Shown: positions 20,530-28,687 of the stretch, piece by piece
Layout: the number at the start of each line of letters is the position of its first letter
Position numbering within the stretch: position 1 is the first letter of the stretch
NCBI GenBank assembly: GCA_013002625.1
Contig: JABDJE010000215.1
Location: 1-64,000, forward strand
Reading direction: 5' to 3'
DNA length: 64,000 nt
From: Saprospiraceae bacterium
GTDB taxonomy: Bacteria; Bacteroidota; Bacteroidia; Chitinophagales; Saprospiraceae
Position numbers and translations under genes: made by a program
Notes under the pieces: model-generated
What the model was told of the DNA's origin: nothing
Database searches by the model: none
The model's input: only the letters and a program-made list of their open reading frames with translations

Positions 20530-22126
20530 TTCCCAATAGGATATATATAAGTAGTGTGATAATGATTAAAAATATAGATACCAATCTTAGGTGTTTCCAA
20601 TTTTGGACATCTACTACGCCGACATCCATAATTCTAAACTGTAGCATATTAGGTGTAATAAGTGAAGCAAGGTGCATAATACAAATGTTTAACACAAATT
20701 CTATACCCAGTAAGTGTACAAAGTGAATATCTACTTCAAGAACGAAATTGCATACGATATAAAACATGAGGCCGAAAGCCAATCCACATTTGGCTCCGAA
20801 AGCGGATACGCGAGGAAAAAGAAAACCCGCAATAATCACACTCGCAATAGGAATGAAAAAGATTCCATTCAACTGTTGAAGCAATTGATAAATACCTGCA
20901 GGTGCATTTGCTACAAAGGGTGCAACGATAATAGACCCAACAGCAAGAATGATACTGACCTGTTTGCCCATCTTTAATTTTTGAGCATCTCCTTTAAGTA
21001 GCTTGTTAAACCGTGGTGCAATATCCAATGTGAAGACCGTCGCTGCGGAATTAAGCACAGAGTTAAAGGTGCTAAAAATGGCACCCATCAACACGGCTAC
21101 AAACAATCCGGTCAGGCTGTCTGGAAGCACTTCTTTCACAAGAAGCGGATACACCTCGTCCTGATTTTCGTAATACTTATCCCCAAAGTAATAGAATGCA
21201 ATAATACCGGGGAAAGCTACAATTAATGGAATAAGAATCTTAAATAGTCCGGTAAGCAAAAGTCCTTTCTGCGCTTCTTTCAAACTGATAGCACCCAGCA
21301 CCCGTTGAATAATGGATTGGTGCATCGTCCAAAAATATAATTGAATAATGATCAGACCTGTAAATAAGGTTGAAAATGGCAGAATTGATTCCCGTGAACC
21401 CTTCCCAATTGAAACTTCATCAGAGACAACATTGAATTTTGCAGGGGCGTGGTTATAGACTTTTGTCAAGCCTGAAATTATATTTCCATCCCCGATCATA
21501 CCGAGTGCCATAATCGGTACCAGTAAGCCAAGAATCAATAAGCCTATTCCGTTTATGGTATCAGTTACCGCAATGGTCTTCAATCCCCCAAAGATTGCAT
21601 AAGCAGATCCAATGCTTCCCATTATTAGAATTGTAATTACGATGGTAGATTGCTTTGAGGCGCCAATTAATTCAGAGAGATTAAAAATGCTTTCTACATT
21701 AAGTGCTCCGGTATAAAGGACAATCGGCAGTATCGTGCATACGAAAGAAATGATGAGCAGACCTGCAATCATACCTCTTGTATTCTCATCAAATCGCTTC
21801 CCAAGAAATTGCGGAATAGTCGTAATCCCCATCTTTAAATAGCGCGGTGCGAAATAAATAGCGGCTACAACCAATGCAATCGCTGAAGTCACTTCCCATG
21901 CTATAATAATAGCTCCGTTGCGATATGCCGAGCCATTCATACCGATTAAATGCTCTGTGGAGATGTTTGTTAATAAGAGAGACCCCGCTATGACGACCGC
22001 TGTCAAACTTCTTCCTCCAAGAAAATATCCTTCACTGGTATTGTTATGCTGGCTTCTGATTTGCCGAAAGGCAATGAAGGCTACAAAACCAGTAAATAAA
22101 AGAAATGTAAGAACTTGAGTAAGCAT
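20516..22126 (-). CDS. Sodium:solute symporter (SSS family)
   Basis: An integral membrane transporter of the SSS/SLC5 family that uses the sodium gradient to import a sugar, polyol or related solute. It has about 13-14 hydrophobic helices over 536 residues. Family features include GGRSLTAVVIAGSLLLTNIS near the start, followed by EHLIGMNGSAYRNG, and the central GSIGSAYAIFGGLKTIAVTD. The PfkB kinase gene overlaps its 3' end, which points to an imported substrate that is phosphorylated at once. The substrate itself cannot be read from the sequence. Confidence 0.92.
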   Translation of the reverse strand: MLTQVLTFLLFTGFVAFIAFRQIRSQHNNTSEGYFLGGRSLTAVVIAGSLLLTNISTEHLIGMNGSAYRNGAIIIAWEVTSAIALVVAAIYFAPRYLKMGITTIPQFLGKRFDENTRGMIAGLLIISFVCTILPIVLYTGALNVESIFNLSELIGASKQSTIVITILIMGSIGSAYAIFGGLKTIAVTDTINGIGLLILGLLVPIMALGMIGDGNIISGLTKVYNHAPAKFNVVSDEVSIGKGSRESILPFSTLFTGLIIIQLYFWTMHQSIIQRVLGAISLKEAQKGLLLTGLFKILIPLIVAFPGIIAFYYFGDKYYENQDEVYPLLVKEVLPDSLTGLFVAVLMGAIFSTFNSVLNSAATVFTLDIAPRFNKLLKGDAQKLKMGKQVSIILAVGSIIVAPFVANAPAGIYQLLQQLNGIFFIPIASVIIAGFLFPRVSAFGAKCGLAFGLMFYIVCNFVLEVDIHFVHLLGIEFVLNICIMHLASLITPNMLQFRIMDVGVVDVQNWKHLRLVSIFLIIITLLIYILLGNVGA

Positions 22127-22255
22127 GTCATTTTCTATATCAACCTCAAAATATTAAACACAAGTATAGATAAATCCAATGGCGTTTTTACAAAATACTG
22201 TCCAGACTGTTTGTCGTTATTTTATTTTACTTTCAATACTCAAATATTTGAATTT

Positions 22256-24100
22256 ATGAAATGGATTACTGCAATTGTATTGTTCTTACTTAGCAATAGT
22301 ATATACGCTCAGGATATAAGTACACTGGAAAAGGATTTATTCAATCTTCCGGATGTGATTTTTAAGAAAATTGAAACACCAAAAGGCTATTTGTCTGCCT
22401 ATGAATTGAAAATAAAGCAACCCATTGACCACAACAATCCAGAAGGCGGTCATTTCTACCAAAAAGTTTATCTGAGTCATAAAGGCTATGATCGACCAAC
22501 GGCCATTATTACCAATGGGTACGCTCGGGGGTCAAATAATATTACAGAGGTGGCGGAACTATTGGAAACAAATCAGTTGAATGTTGAGCATCGGTATTTT
22601 GCATCTTCTTCACCAGAAGACAAAGATTATCAGTATTTAAATTTTGAGCAGATCACTCAAGACTTACATAAGATTAGAACGCTCTTTGATGGGATATATA
22701 CAGGTAAGTGGATCAGCACAGGAATCAGCAAGGGTGGAACCACTACAATTTTTTACAAATACTTTTTTCCCGATGACGTTGATGTGGCAATTCCTTATGT
22801 TGCGCCCGTTAACCACAGTGATGAAGATCCTAGAATTTATAGCTTCTTAGACACAATAGGTACCGAAGCTTGCAGGAAGAATATTCATAACTATCAGGTA
22901 AGACTGCTACGAGGAGCTGATAAGATTAAACCATTTTTAAGATGGTATACCAAAGGTCAGGGACTTAAATTCGGTTACCTTAGTTTTGATGAAGCATTTG
23001 AGTATGCCGTATTGGAATATCCGTTTTCATTCTGGCAATATGGTCGGGACTGCGAAAAAATTCCTGACGCTCAAGATGATATTGAAAAACATGCTCAACA
23101 TTTAATTGATATTGTTGGCTTGGAATTTTATTCCGATGCAAGCATGTCAGCATTTGCCTCGCACTACTACCAATCTGCAACTGAAATGGGGTATTATGGA
23201 TTCGAAACAAAGGATTTTGATAAACTATTAAAGCACATACCCATAGAACCTCATCCTTCTGCAGCATTTACGCCGAACAAGATGGAGGTAAAGTTTGATG
23301 GGGACTTGACAAACCGTGTTGCAGAATGGGCCCATAATGAAGCAGATAAAATCATATATATCAACGGTGCTGTCGACACTTGGTCAGCAACAGCAGTGCC
23401 TGCGGCTGAGCGTGATAACGCCTTGTGGTTTTTTATGGAAGGCAAGCATCATGCTAATGCCAGGATTAAAAACATGAACAATAAGGAGAAGGCTTTGCTA
23501 GGAGAAACCCTATCTGCTTGGTTGGAAGAAGAGGTTTCTGTTATGGATGCAAAAGATCCAGAAGCAGAGATTAAAAAATTGAAGGGAATGATGACTGGGA
23601 CATTTAGCAGCGCGGAACAAGCTAAAATGGATTCTTCCTATTTTGATATAACACTTCAGATGTATCCAATTTGGGAAGACCGCCCAGGACATTGGCTGTA
23701 TGTAGAACAAGCCGTTTCAAAATATCAATACCAACCTTACAGACAGAGAATCTACCATTTGCATGAAACAGAAAATGGGTTTGTCAGCGATGTCTATGAG
23801 ATAAAAGAAGCTGAGCGCTTTGTAGGTAAATGGCGCGCGCCGGAATACTTTGATGGTTATTCCAATTCTATTTTAAAGAAAAGAGAAGGATGTGGTGTAC
23901 AACTAAAAAAGAAACTAAATGGCTATGAAGGCAGCACAGGTAAAACTTCTTGTAAGAGTAGTCTGAGAGGTGCTTCTTATGCTACTTCAAAGGTTTCGAT
24001 CAGCGAAGATGTTCTTGAAAGCTGGGATCAGGGATTTGATGCAGATGGCAATCAGGTTTGGGGTGCTATTAAAGGGCCTTACGTATTTAAGAAGCAATAA
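22256..24100 (+). CDS. Exported S37-type peptidase fused to a CpeT/CpcT-like domain
   Basis: A 614-residue exported protein with two parts. I chose the ATG at 22256 because it starts a signal peptide (MKWITAIVLFLLSNSIYAQD); an upstream in-frame start at 22115 would add 47 unlikely residues. Residues 20-420 look like an S37 (PS-10) or related prolyl aminopeptidase, with Ser161 in GISKGGTT, Asp374 in GAVDTWSAT and His398/399 in GKHHANA as the likely triad. Residues about 435-614 match the CpeT/CpcT chromophore-lyase fold: YVEQAVSKYQYQPYRQRIYH, then GCGVQLKKK, and near the end DQGFDADGNQVWGAIKGPYV. CpeT proteins attach bilins in cyanobacteria. Homologues in non-photosynthetic bacteria have no known substrate. 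Confidence 0.82.
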   Translation: MKWITAIVLFLLSNSIYAQDISTLEKDLFNLPDVIFKKIETPKGYLSAYELKIKQPIDHNNPEGGHFYQKVYLSHKGYDRPTAIITNGYARGSNNITEVAELLETNQLNVEHRYFASSSPEDKDYQYLNFEQITQDLHKIRTLFDGIYTGKWISTGISKGGTTTIFYKYFFPDDVDVAIPYVAPVNHSDEDPRIYSFLDTIGTEACRKNIHNYQVRLLRGADKIKPFLRWYTKGQGLKFGYLSFDEAFEYAVLEYPFSFWQYGRDCEKIPDAQDDIEKHAQHLIDIVGLEFYSDASMSAFASHYYQSATEMGYYGFETKDFDKLLKHIPIEPHPSAAFTPNKMEVKFDGDLTNRVAEWAHNEADKIIYINGAVDTWSATAVPAAERDNALWFFMEGKHHANARIKNMNNKEKALLGETLSAWLEEEVSVMDAKDPEAEIKKLKGMMTGTFSSAEQAKMDSSYFDITLQMYPIWEDRPGHWLYVEQAVSKYQYQPYRQRIYHLHETENGFVSDVYEIKEAERFVGKWRAPEYFDGYSNSILKKREGCGVQLKKKLNGYEGSTGKTSCKSSLRGASYATSKVSISEDVLESWDQGFDADGNQVWGAIKGPYVFKKQ

Positions 24101-24131
24101 AAAAAGGCACTCAAATATTGAGTGCCTTTTT
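24101..24131. terminator. Bidirectional rho-independent terminator
   Basis: A perfect 14-bp inverted repeat, AAAAAGGCACTCAA and TTGAGTGCCTTTTT, with a 3-nt loop. It lies directly after the stop of the S37-CpeT gene and 20 nt before the 3' end of the convergent S74 gene. The A and T runs on either side let it work in both directions. Confidence 0.9.
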
Positions 24132-24151
24132 CTAATAATATAGTTGCAAAA

Positions 24152-25327
24152 TTAGTCGTCCATTTTGTCAGCAGTTGCTTTGCTCTTGTCAGCATTTTTA
24201 GATGCTCCAGAAATCAAAGACTCAAGTTTAGCTAATCGTTCTTCCGTAGAAGCAGATTGAGACATCAATTGTGAAATTAAAGCTTGCTGGCTTGTAATGA
24301 CTTTGTCTTGTTCTTTTATTGCGTTGATAAGGAATGGAATCAATTGCTGATATTTAATTCCTTTCAAGGTAATGTCGTTTCCATTTTCATCCGTTGCCTG
24401 CATGAAGTTTTCTTTCACTAAGTTTCCTACAACACCTTCTACTTCTTGTGCGACCAAACCATATTGCTGTCCTCCAGGTAGGTTAAGCTCAGAATACGCG
24501 TCCTGCTTATACGTGTATTGTCTGCCATCCAGATTCTTGATAACGTCCAAAGCCTGAGAAATAGATTGGATATTTTCCTTAATACGCTCGTCAGAAGCGC
24601 CTATGATTTGACCGGTCTTACCCAAGTCGCCAATCACCAATGCATTCCCATTAACTGTAAACTTTGTGGTATCTGCTGGACTTTCTGTTCCAATTCCGAC
24701 AGCACCGCTTGCAGCTATAAAAATTGAACTGGTTGGTGCATTGGGCTTTATTTTAAATGGCAACTTACTTCCATTGGTTACATCTCTTACAAAGAAGTTT
24801 GCTTCATTTCCGGCAAGATCCCATGTCTGTGGTGTAAAACCATCTGATCCATCTTGTTCTAGTCTAACTGTTGGGGTATTCCCCTCTACAATATGTAAAT
24901 CAACAACTGGATTTGATTTTTTAATCCCAATATCACCATCATTGTCTACGTACAGAGCATTGATGGGCGCACCTGCTTCGATTCTAAAAACCTGACGATT
25001 GGCCGTCGCATCCTGAACGGCAAAATAACTGGCCCCACCATTTGACGAATCATTAATAATAATTCTCCAATCATTGTTTGGAAAACTTGCTGAATTACTG
25101 GTATCGTCAAAGTGAACTCTAAGGTTGTTTTCTTTATATCTCTGAGTATCGAATCCAAAGGACTCACTGCTTGAACAATCAATACCAACACATTCACTGC
25201 CCTGAACTACCAGGTCCTGCGTGATAGTTTGCGTTTTCTTCGGAACATCCTGATCTATAACTGGGCTCTGGCAAAATATAGCCATCGGGCACAATAAGAT
25301 AACGAGTAAAGCTTTTAGTGTTTTCAT
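24152..25327 (-). CDS. Exported protein with C-terminal S74 intramolecular chaperone domain
   Basis: A 391-residue protein with a signal peptide (MKTLKALLVILLCPMAIFCQ), a repetitive beta-rich middle like phage tail fibres, and a C-terminal Peptidase_S74 domain from about residue 245. The domain shows GASDERIKENIQSIS and the paired LDGRQYTYKQD, followed by QYGLVAQEVEGV, which mark this self-cleaving chaperone of trimeric fibres. A coiled coil (about 325-375) precedes a Lys/Asp-rich end (KNADKSKATADKMDD). Such proteins in Bacteroidota are probably surface fibres. The FG-GAP gene lies 42 nt upstream on the same strand, and a shared terminator follows. Confidence 0.85.
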   Translation of the reverse strand: MKTLKALLVILLCPMAIFCQSPVIDQDVPKKTQTITQDLVVQGSECVGIDCSSSESFGFDTQRYKENNLRVHFDDTSNSASFPNNDWRIIINDSSNGGASYFAVQDATANRQVFRIEAGAPINALYVDNDGDIGIKKSNPVVDLHIVEGNTPTVRLEQDGSDGFTPQTWDLAGNEANFFVRDVTNGSKLPFKIKPNAPTSSIFIAASGAVGIGTESPADTTKFTVNGNALVIGDLGKTGQIIGASDERIKENIQSISQALDVIKNLDGRQYTYKQDAYSELNLPGGQQYGLVAQEVEGVVGNLVKENFMQATDENGNDITLKGIKYQQLIPFLINAIKEQDKVITSQQALISQLMSQSASTEERLAKLESLISGASKNADKSKATADKMDD

Positions 25328-25369
25328 TTTTATTTTTTGAGAGTGTGGAAGATACGAAAATAAAACCAG

Positions 25370-28300
25370 TTACTTCTGTCTAATGCTTACCAAATTTGGA
25401 TATTTAATATTGTATGCTTTGTTGCACTTTACCTTTTCAATAATGGCAGTTGTACCATTAGGCCATATTATTTTTATATCCATAATTTCATCCTTTCCTA
25501 ATCCAAAATGCTGCGTACGTGGGTGAACAGATAAGTATCCATCCGTAGAATGCACTTCCCGCCAGAGGTTTTTATGGTTCTCTGAACTAACGAGAATTGT
25601 CGCCCCAATCCCGTCTTTATTAACTTTCTGGGTGGCATCCCCCTCTAATTTAACCTTTATCCAATTGTTATTTTCGGCCGTTAGGTTTTCAAGTAATACA
25701 CTCTCTCCATGGTAATTGTTAATTACAATATCGAGATCTCCATCGTTATCATAATCCAGATATGCTGCACTTCTTGAATTGCTGATAATATCTGTATTGA
25801 GTTCTTTGGCCTTATTGATCAACTGTCCGTTATCATTTATAAAAAATACATTTTTCTCCTTGCTGCTTGAAGCGTATTCAACTCCCGAAAGCGATCCTTC
25901 CGCATTGTAATATTCCGGGTTTTCCGTGCCATAGACAGCGAAATCATTCATGCCATTAAGAACGTAAAGGTCATCATCGCCATCGTTGTCGTAATCGAAA
26001 AAATCAGCGTCCCACGACCATCCAGTGGCGGAATATCCTCTGCCAATATCTGTAGACAAGCTGTAATTAAGCCCATCTCCGCGAGATAGAAAAAGGTCGT
26101 TGGCTTCAACCGTTCGAATGGTTTTCATTTTGTCAGGATCGAACTTCATTGTTGTGTTCTCATTCGGACTAACATATTTCTCATCTTTCTGCATGACGAC
26201 AATATTGGAAATGTATAAATCGGGATAACTGTCTCTGTTCAAGTCGCCAACGCCAACATTCATAGTATAAGATGGCTTGTTGGTACCCAACTTTCCAGAC
26301 ATTTCGTCAAAAGTGCCATCACCGTTGTTTATATAATATTCATTGATACCAAAATCATTGCCCACAATAAAATCCTGCAGCCCATCTCTGTTTATGTCAG
26401 TATGACCCATGGCTTGCGTCCAGCCGGAATTTAAGCCCGAAGAAAATGGGTCAGCCATCAATTTAAAACTAAAATCACCCATGTTTTTGAACAATACATT
26501 CTTATCTCCATTTTGATTGTTTCTTGATAAACTTGGGAGTTTACCGTCCAGGTAATTGCCAAAGTATCCGATCACGATATCCAGCAAACCATCATTGTCA
26601 TAGTCAAAAGCCGTCGCTGGTCCGGCAACCTGGCCAAGACCTCCCAGCTTAGCTGCGTCGCTGACATCTTTAAAACTGCCAGCCCCCATATTCTGATACA
26701 GGCGGTGCGGTGCATTCACATAGCTTATGAAAATATCCTGCCAGCCATCATTGTTAAAATCCGCAATAATCGGCTGACGTGGTTCTCCGTATGAGGTGCG
26801 CGAATCACTCCAAACACTTAAAATGTTTGAGGCCTCAGATAATGAAAATTTTCCACCCTTATTGATGTAAAGCTTATTACCAAAGCCACCTAAAATGAGA
26901 ATATCATCCCAGCCATCATTATTGACATCCCCTGCCGCTATGCCCGATCCACCAAAAGCAGGAGGAATCGACAAACGTATAAGATTGGAATCTCCAACGA
27001 CATAGCTTCTGATGTAACGACTCAACCAATCGGAAGATTTGTGCATAAAATTAATTCCGGCTTCTTGTGTAATATCTCTAAAGCCCGTTTTCGCTGTTTT
27101 TGAACCATACGTCTTATTGCCTACAATTGCACCGGCTTTATCTTCAATAACCACCTCTTGATACCCATTAATCCGCCGCTGTACTTCGGCGAAACCAAAA
27201 CTTATATCCTCTAAATGTAATAGGTCCTTTCCCATTGCCTTGGATTCCTTGCCTGCTAAACGCAAGACCAATACGCCCATCTGTGCCAATCCTTCAACGA
27301 TGAGTTCTGCCGCATTGGGGTCTATTTCCTTCTGATATTCCGCTTTGTGATCTTCGAGACAATACGACAATATCTGCCAGTGAATACCACTGTCTCGAAA
27401 CGCATCCAAATCATAAGATTCTATTGTTATCGCTTTCGATCCGTAATTGGGAAAGAAGGTAATGTCTTCAAAGTAATTTGCTGTGAAGGGGGTATACCTT
27501 TGCAGCGCCAATTGAACGTCTTCAAGTCTAATAATTGATCTATTGTTTTGCTCTGCGACCTGTTCAGCATCCTTGATCAGTACATCGCAAAAGGCAATTA
27601 AAGACTCAAGCAAATAGTTTTTTAGCTCATCAGATTTAGCTTTTTCTGATGGCCAGATTTGTTTTGCAAAATAAACCTGAATATTGCGCAGGAAGACCGA
27701 AGTATTGAGCTGATTGTATTCATTATAGGAAGATATTTTTTGCTCAATAATTTTTTCCAGCACTTCATTGGTAGTATTAAGTTCAACAGCTTCAAATTCA
27801 GGGTAATCAGGATTAATTGCACCTTTTTGTTTTATACCATCAAGAAGCGTATACCAACCATTAATTAAATCCTCGCTGTTAATTATTGTTTTACCAGACG
27901 TTCTGGCCTCTCTATCTGACAATTGCAAAGAAGCTAAGGTCATGAAGTTTATGAAATTGTAGACCATTGGTATAGCCTCCTCAGAAAAAGGGAAATAATC
28001 ATCGTTATTAAAAATCATCAAGTCTTGTTCAACAGATAAAAGAGACCTGTATCCGTATGAAACCGAACTGTATTGTCTGAAATCAACCAACTTAATTAGA
28101 ATACGTTCATCTTTCAGGTCTATATAGAAATCCTTGTTTTCTAACCTCCCAATCACTACAATATTATCTATAGTATTAACCACGGTTTCGTAATCTATCG
28201 ATTGCAAGCCTTTTGCTCTTGCTTGTTTGGTGCATTCTTCTTTTAAAAAGAGTACCAAGGCTTTCTGAATATCAATTCTCACATTTCGTGCTTCTTCGCT

Positions 28301-28492
28301 TAAGGGCGTTCCGTACATAAAATCTTCCAACCTGTTGGCTGTGGCATAGCATTTTGCATCCTTCTGGCTTTCAAGTCGCTCAATCATGCCGATAACAACA
28401 TCGATAGAACTATCACTATTTTGTCCATACACAGGAATGAATGCAAGAAATACCACTACTGTACCCAACAAGTGTTTGAAATTCTTTACCAT
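25370..28492 (-). CDS. Exported FG-GAP/VCBS repeat protein with ASPIC/UnbV domain
   Basis: A 1040-residue exported protein. After the signal peptide (MVKNFKHLLGTVVVFLAFIPVYGQ), residues 25-450 are helical and contain four evenly spaced segments ending in I/L-x2-3-(E)D-(V/I/L). Residues about 510-920 hold FG-GAP/VCBS blades with calcium-binding loops such as DVNNDGWDD, DFNNDGWQD, DYDNDGLLD, DINRDGLQD, DLNRDSYPD and DYDNDGDDD, giving a beta-propeller. Residues about 950-1030 form an ASPIC/UnbV domain (REVHSTDGYLSVHPRTQHFG). No T9SS sorting domain is seen, so it may stay in the periplasm or outer membrane. The role is unknown. The helical N-terminal half is the unusual part. Confidence 0.85.
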   Translation of the reverse strand: MVKNFKHLLGTVVVFLAFIPVYGQNSDSSIDVVIGMIERLESQKDAKCYATANRLEDFMYGTPLSEEARNVRIDIQKALVLFLKEECTKQARAKGLQSIDYETVVNTIDNIVVIGRLENKDFYIDLKDERILIKLVDFRQYSSVSYGYRSLLSVEQDLMIFNNDDYFPFSEEAIPMVYNFINFMTLASLQLSDREARTSGKTIINSEDLINGWYTLLDGIKQKGAINPDYPEFEAVELNTTNEVLEKIIEQKISSYNEYNQLNTSVFLRNIQVYFAKQIWPSEKAKSDELKNYLLESLIAFCDVLIKDAEQVAEQNNRSIIRLEDVQLALQRYTPFTANYFEDITFFPNYGSKAITIESYDLDAFRDSGIHWQILSYCLEDHKAEYQKEIDPNAAELIVEGLAQMGVLVLRLAGKESKAMGKDLLHLEDISFGFAEVQRRINGYQEVVIEDKAGAIVGNKTYGSKTAKTGFRDITQEAGINFMHKSSDWLSRYIRSYVVGDSNLIRLSIPPAFGGSGIAAGDVNNDGWDDILILGGFGNKLYINKGGKFSLSEASNILSVWSDSRTSYGEPRQPIIADFNNDGWQDIFISYVNAPHRLYQNMGAGSFKDVSDAAKLGGLGQVAGPATAFDYDNDGLLDIVIGYFGNYLDGKLPSLSRNNQNGDKNVLFKNMGDFSFKLMADPFSSGLNSGWTQAMGHTDINRDGLQDFIVGNDFGINEYYINNGDGTFDEMSGKLGTNKPSYTMNVGVGDLNRDSYPDLYISNIVVMQKDEKYVSPNENTTMKFDPDKMKTIRTVEANDLFLSRGDGLNYSLSTDIGRGYSATGWSWDADFFDYDNDGDDDLYVLNGMNDFAVYGTENPEYYNAEGSLSGVEYASSSKEKNVFFINDNGQLINKAKELNTDIISNSRSAAYLDYDNDGDLDIVINNYHGESVLLENLTAENNNWIKVKLEGDATQKVNKDGIGATILVSSENHKNLWREVHSTDGYLSVHPRTQHFGLGKDEIMDIKIIWPNGTTAIIEKVKCNKAYNIKYPNLVSIRQK

Positions 28493-28687
28493 ATATAATT
28501 TTGAAAGTATGTACCAAAATTTGATAATAAAACTAATTCTGCAATTTATAGTATTGTGCTTTTAAAACATTGCATTGTCCATTACCTTTTAATAAATTGT
28601 AATTTTTACACCTTATCAGGAATCTTTTGAAGTTCCTAACGTTTAAAGTGAAGTAGGCTATTTTGCCAGTGAGTGAAATTTCAATCT

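Noticed and set aside
24101..24131. Hairpin considered as a mobile repeat
   Set aside because: Its place between convergent stop codons and its A and T runs fit a bidirectional terminator.
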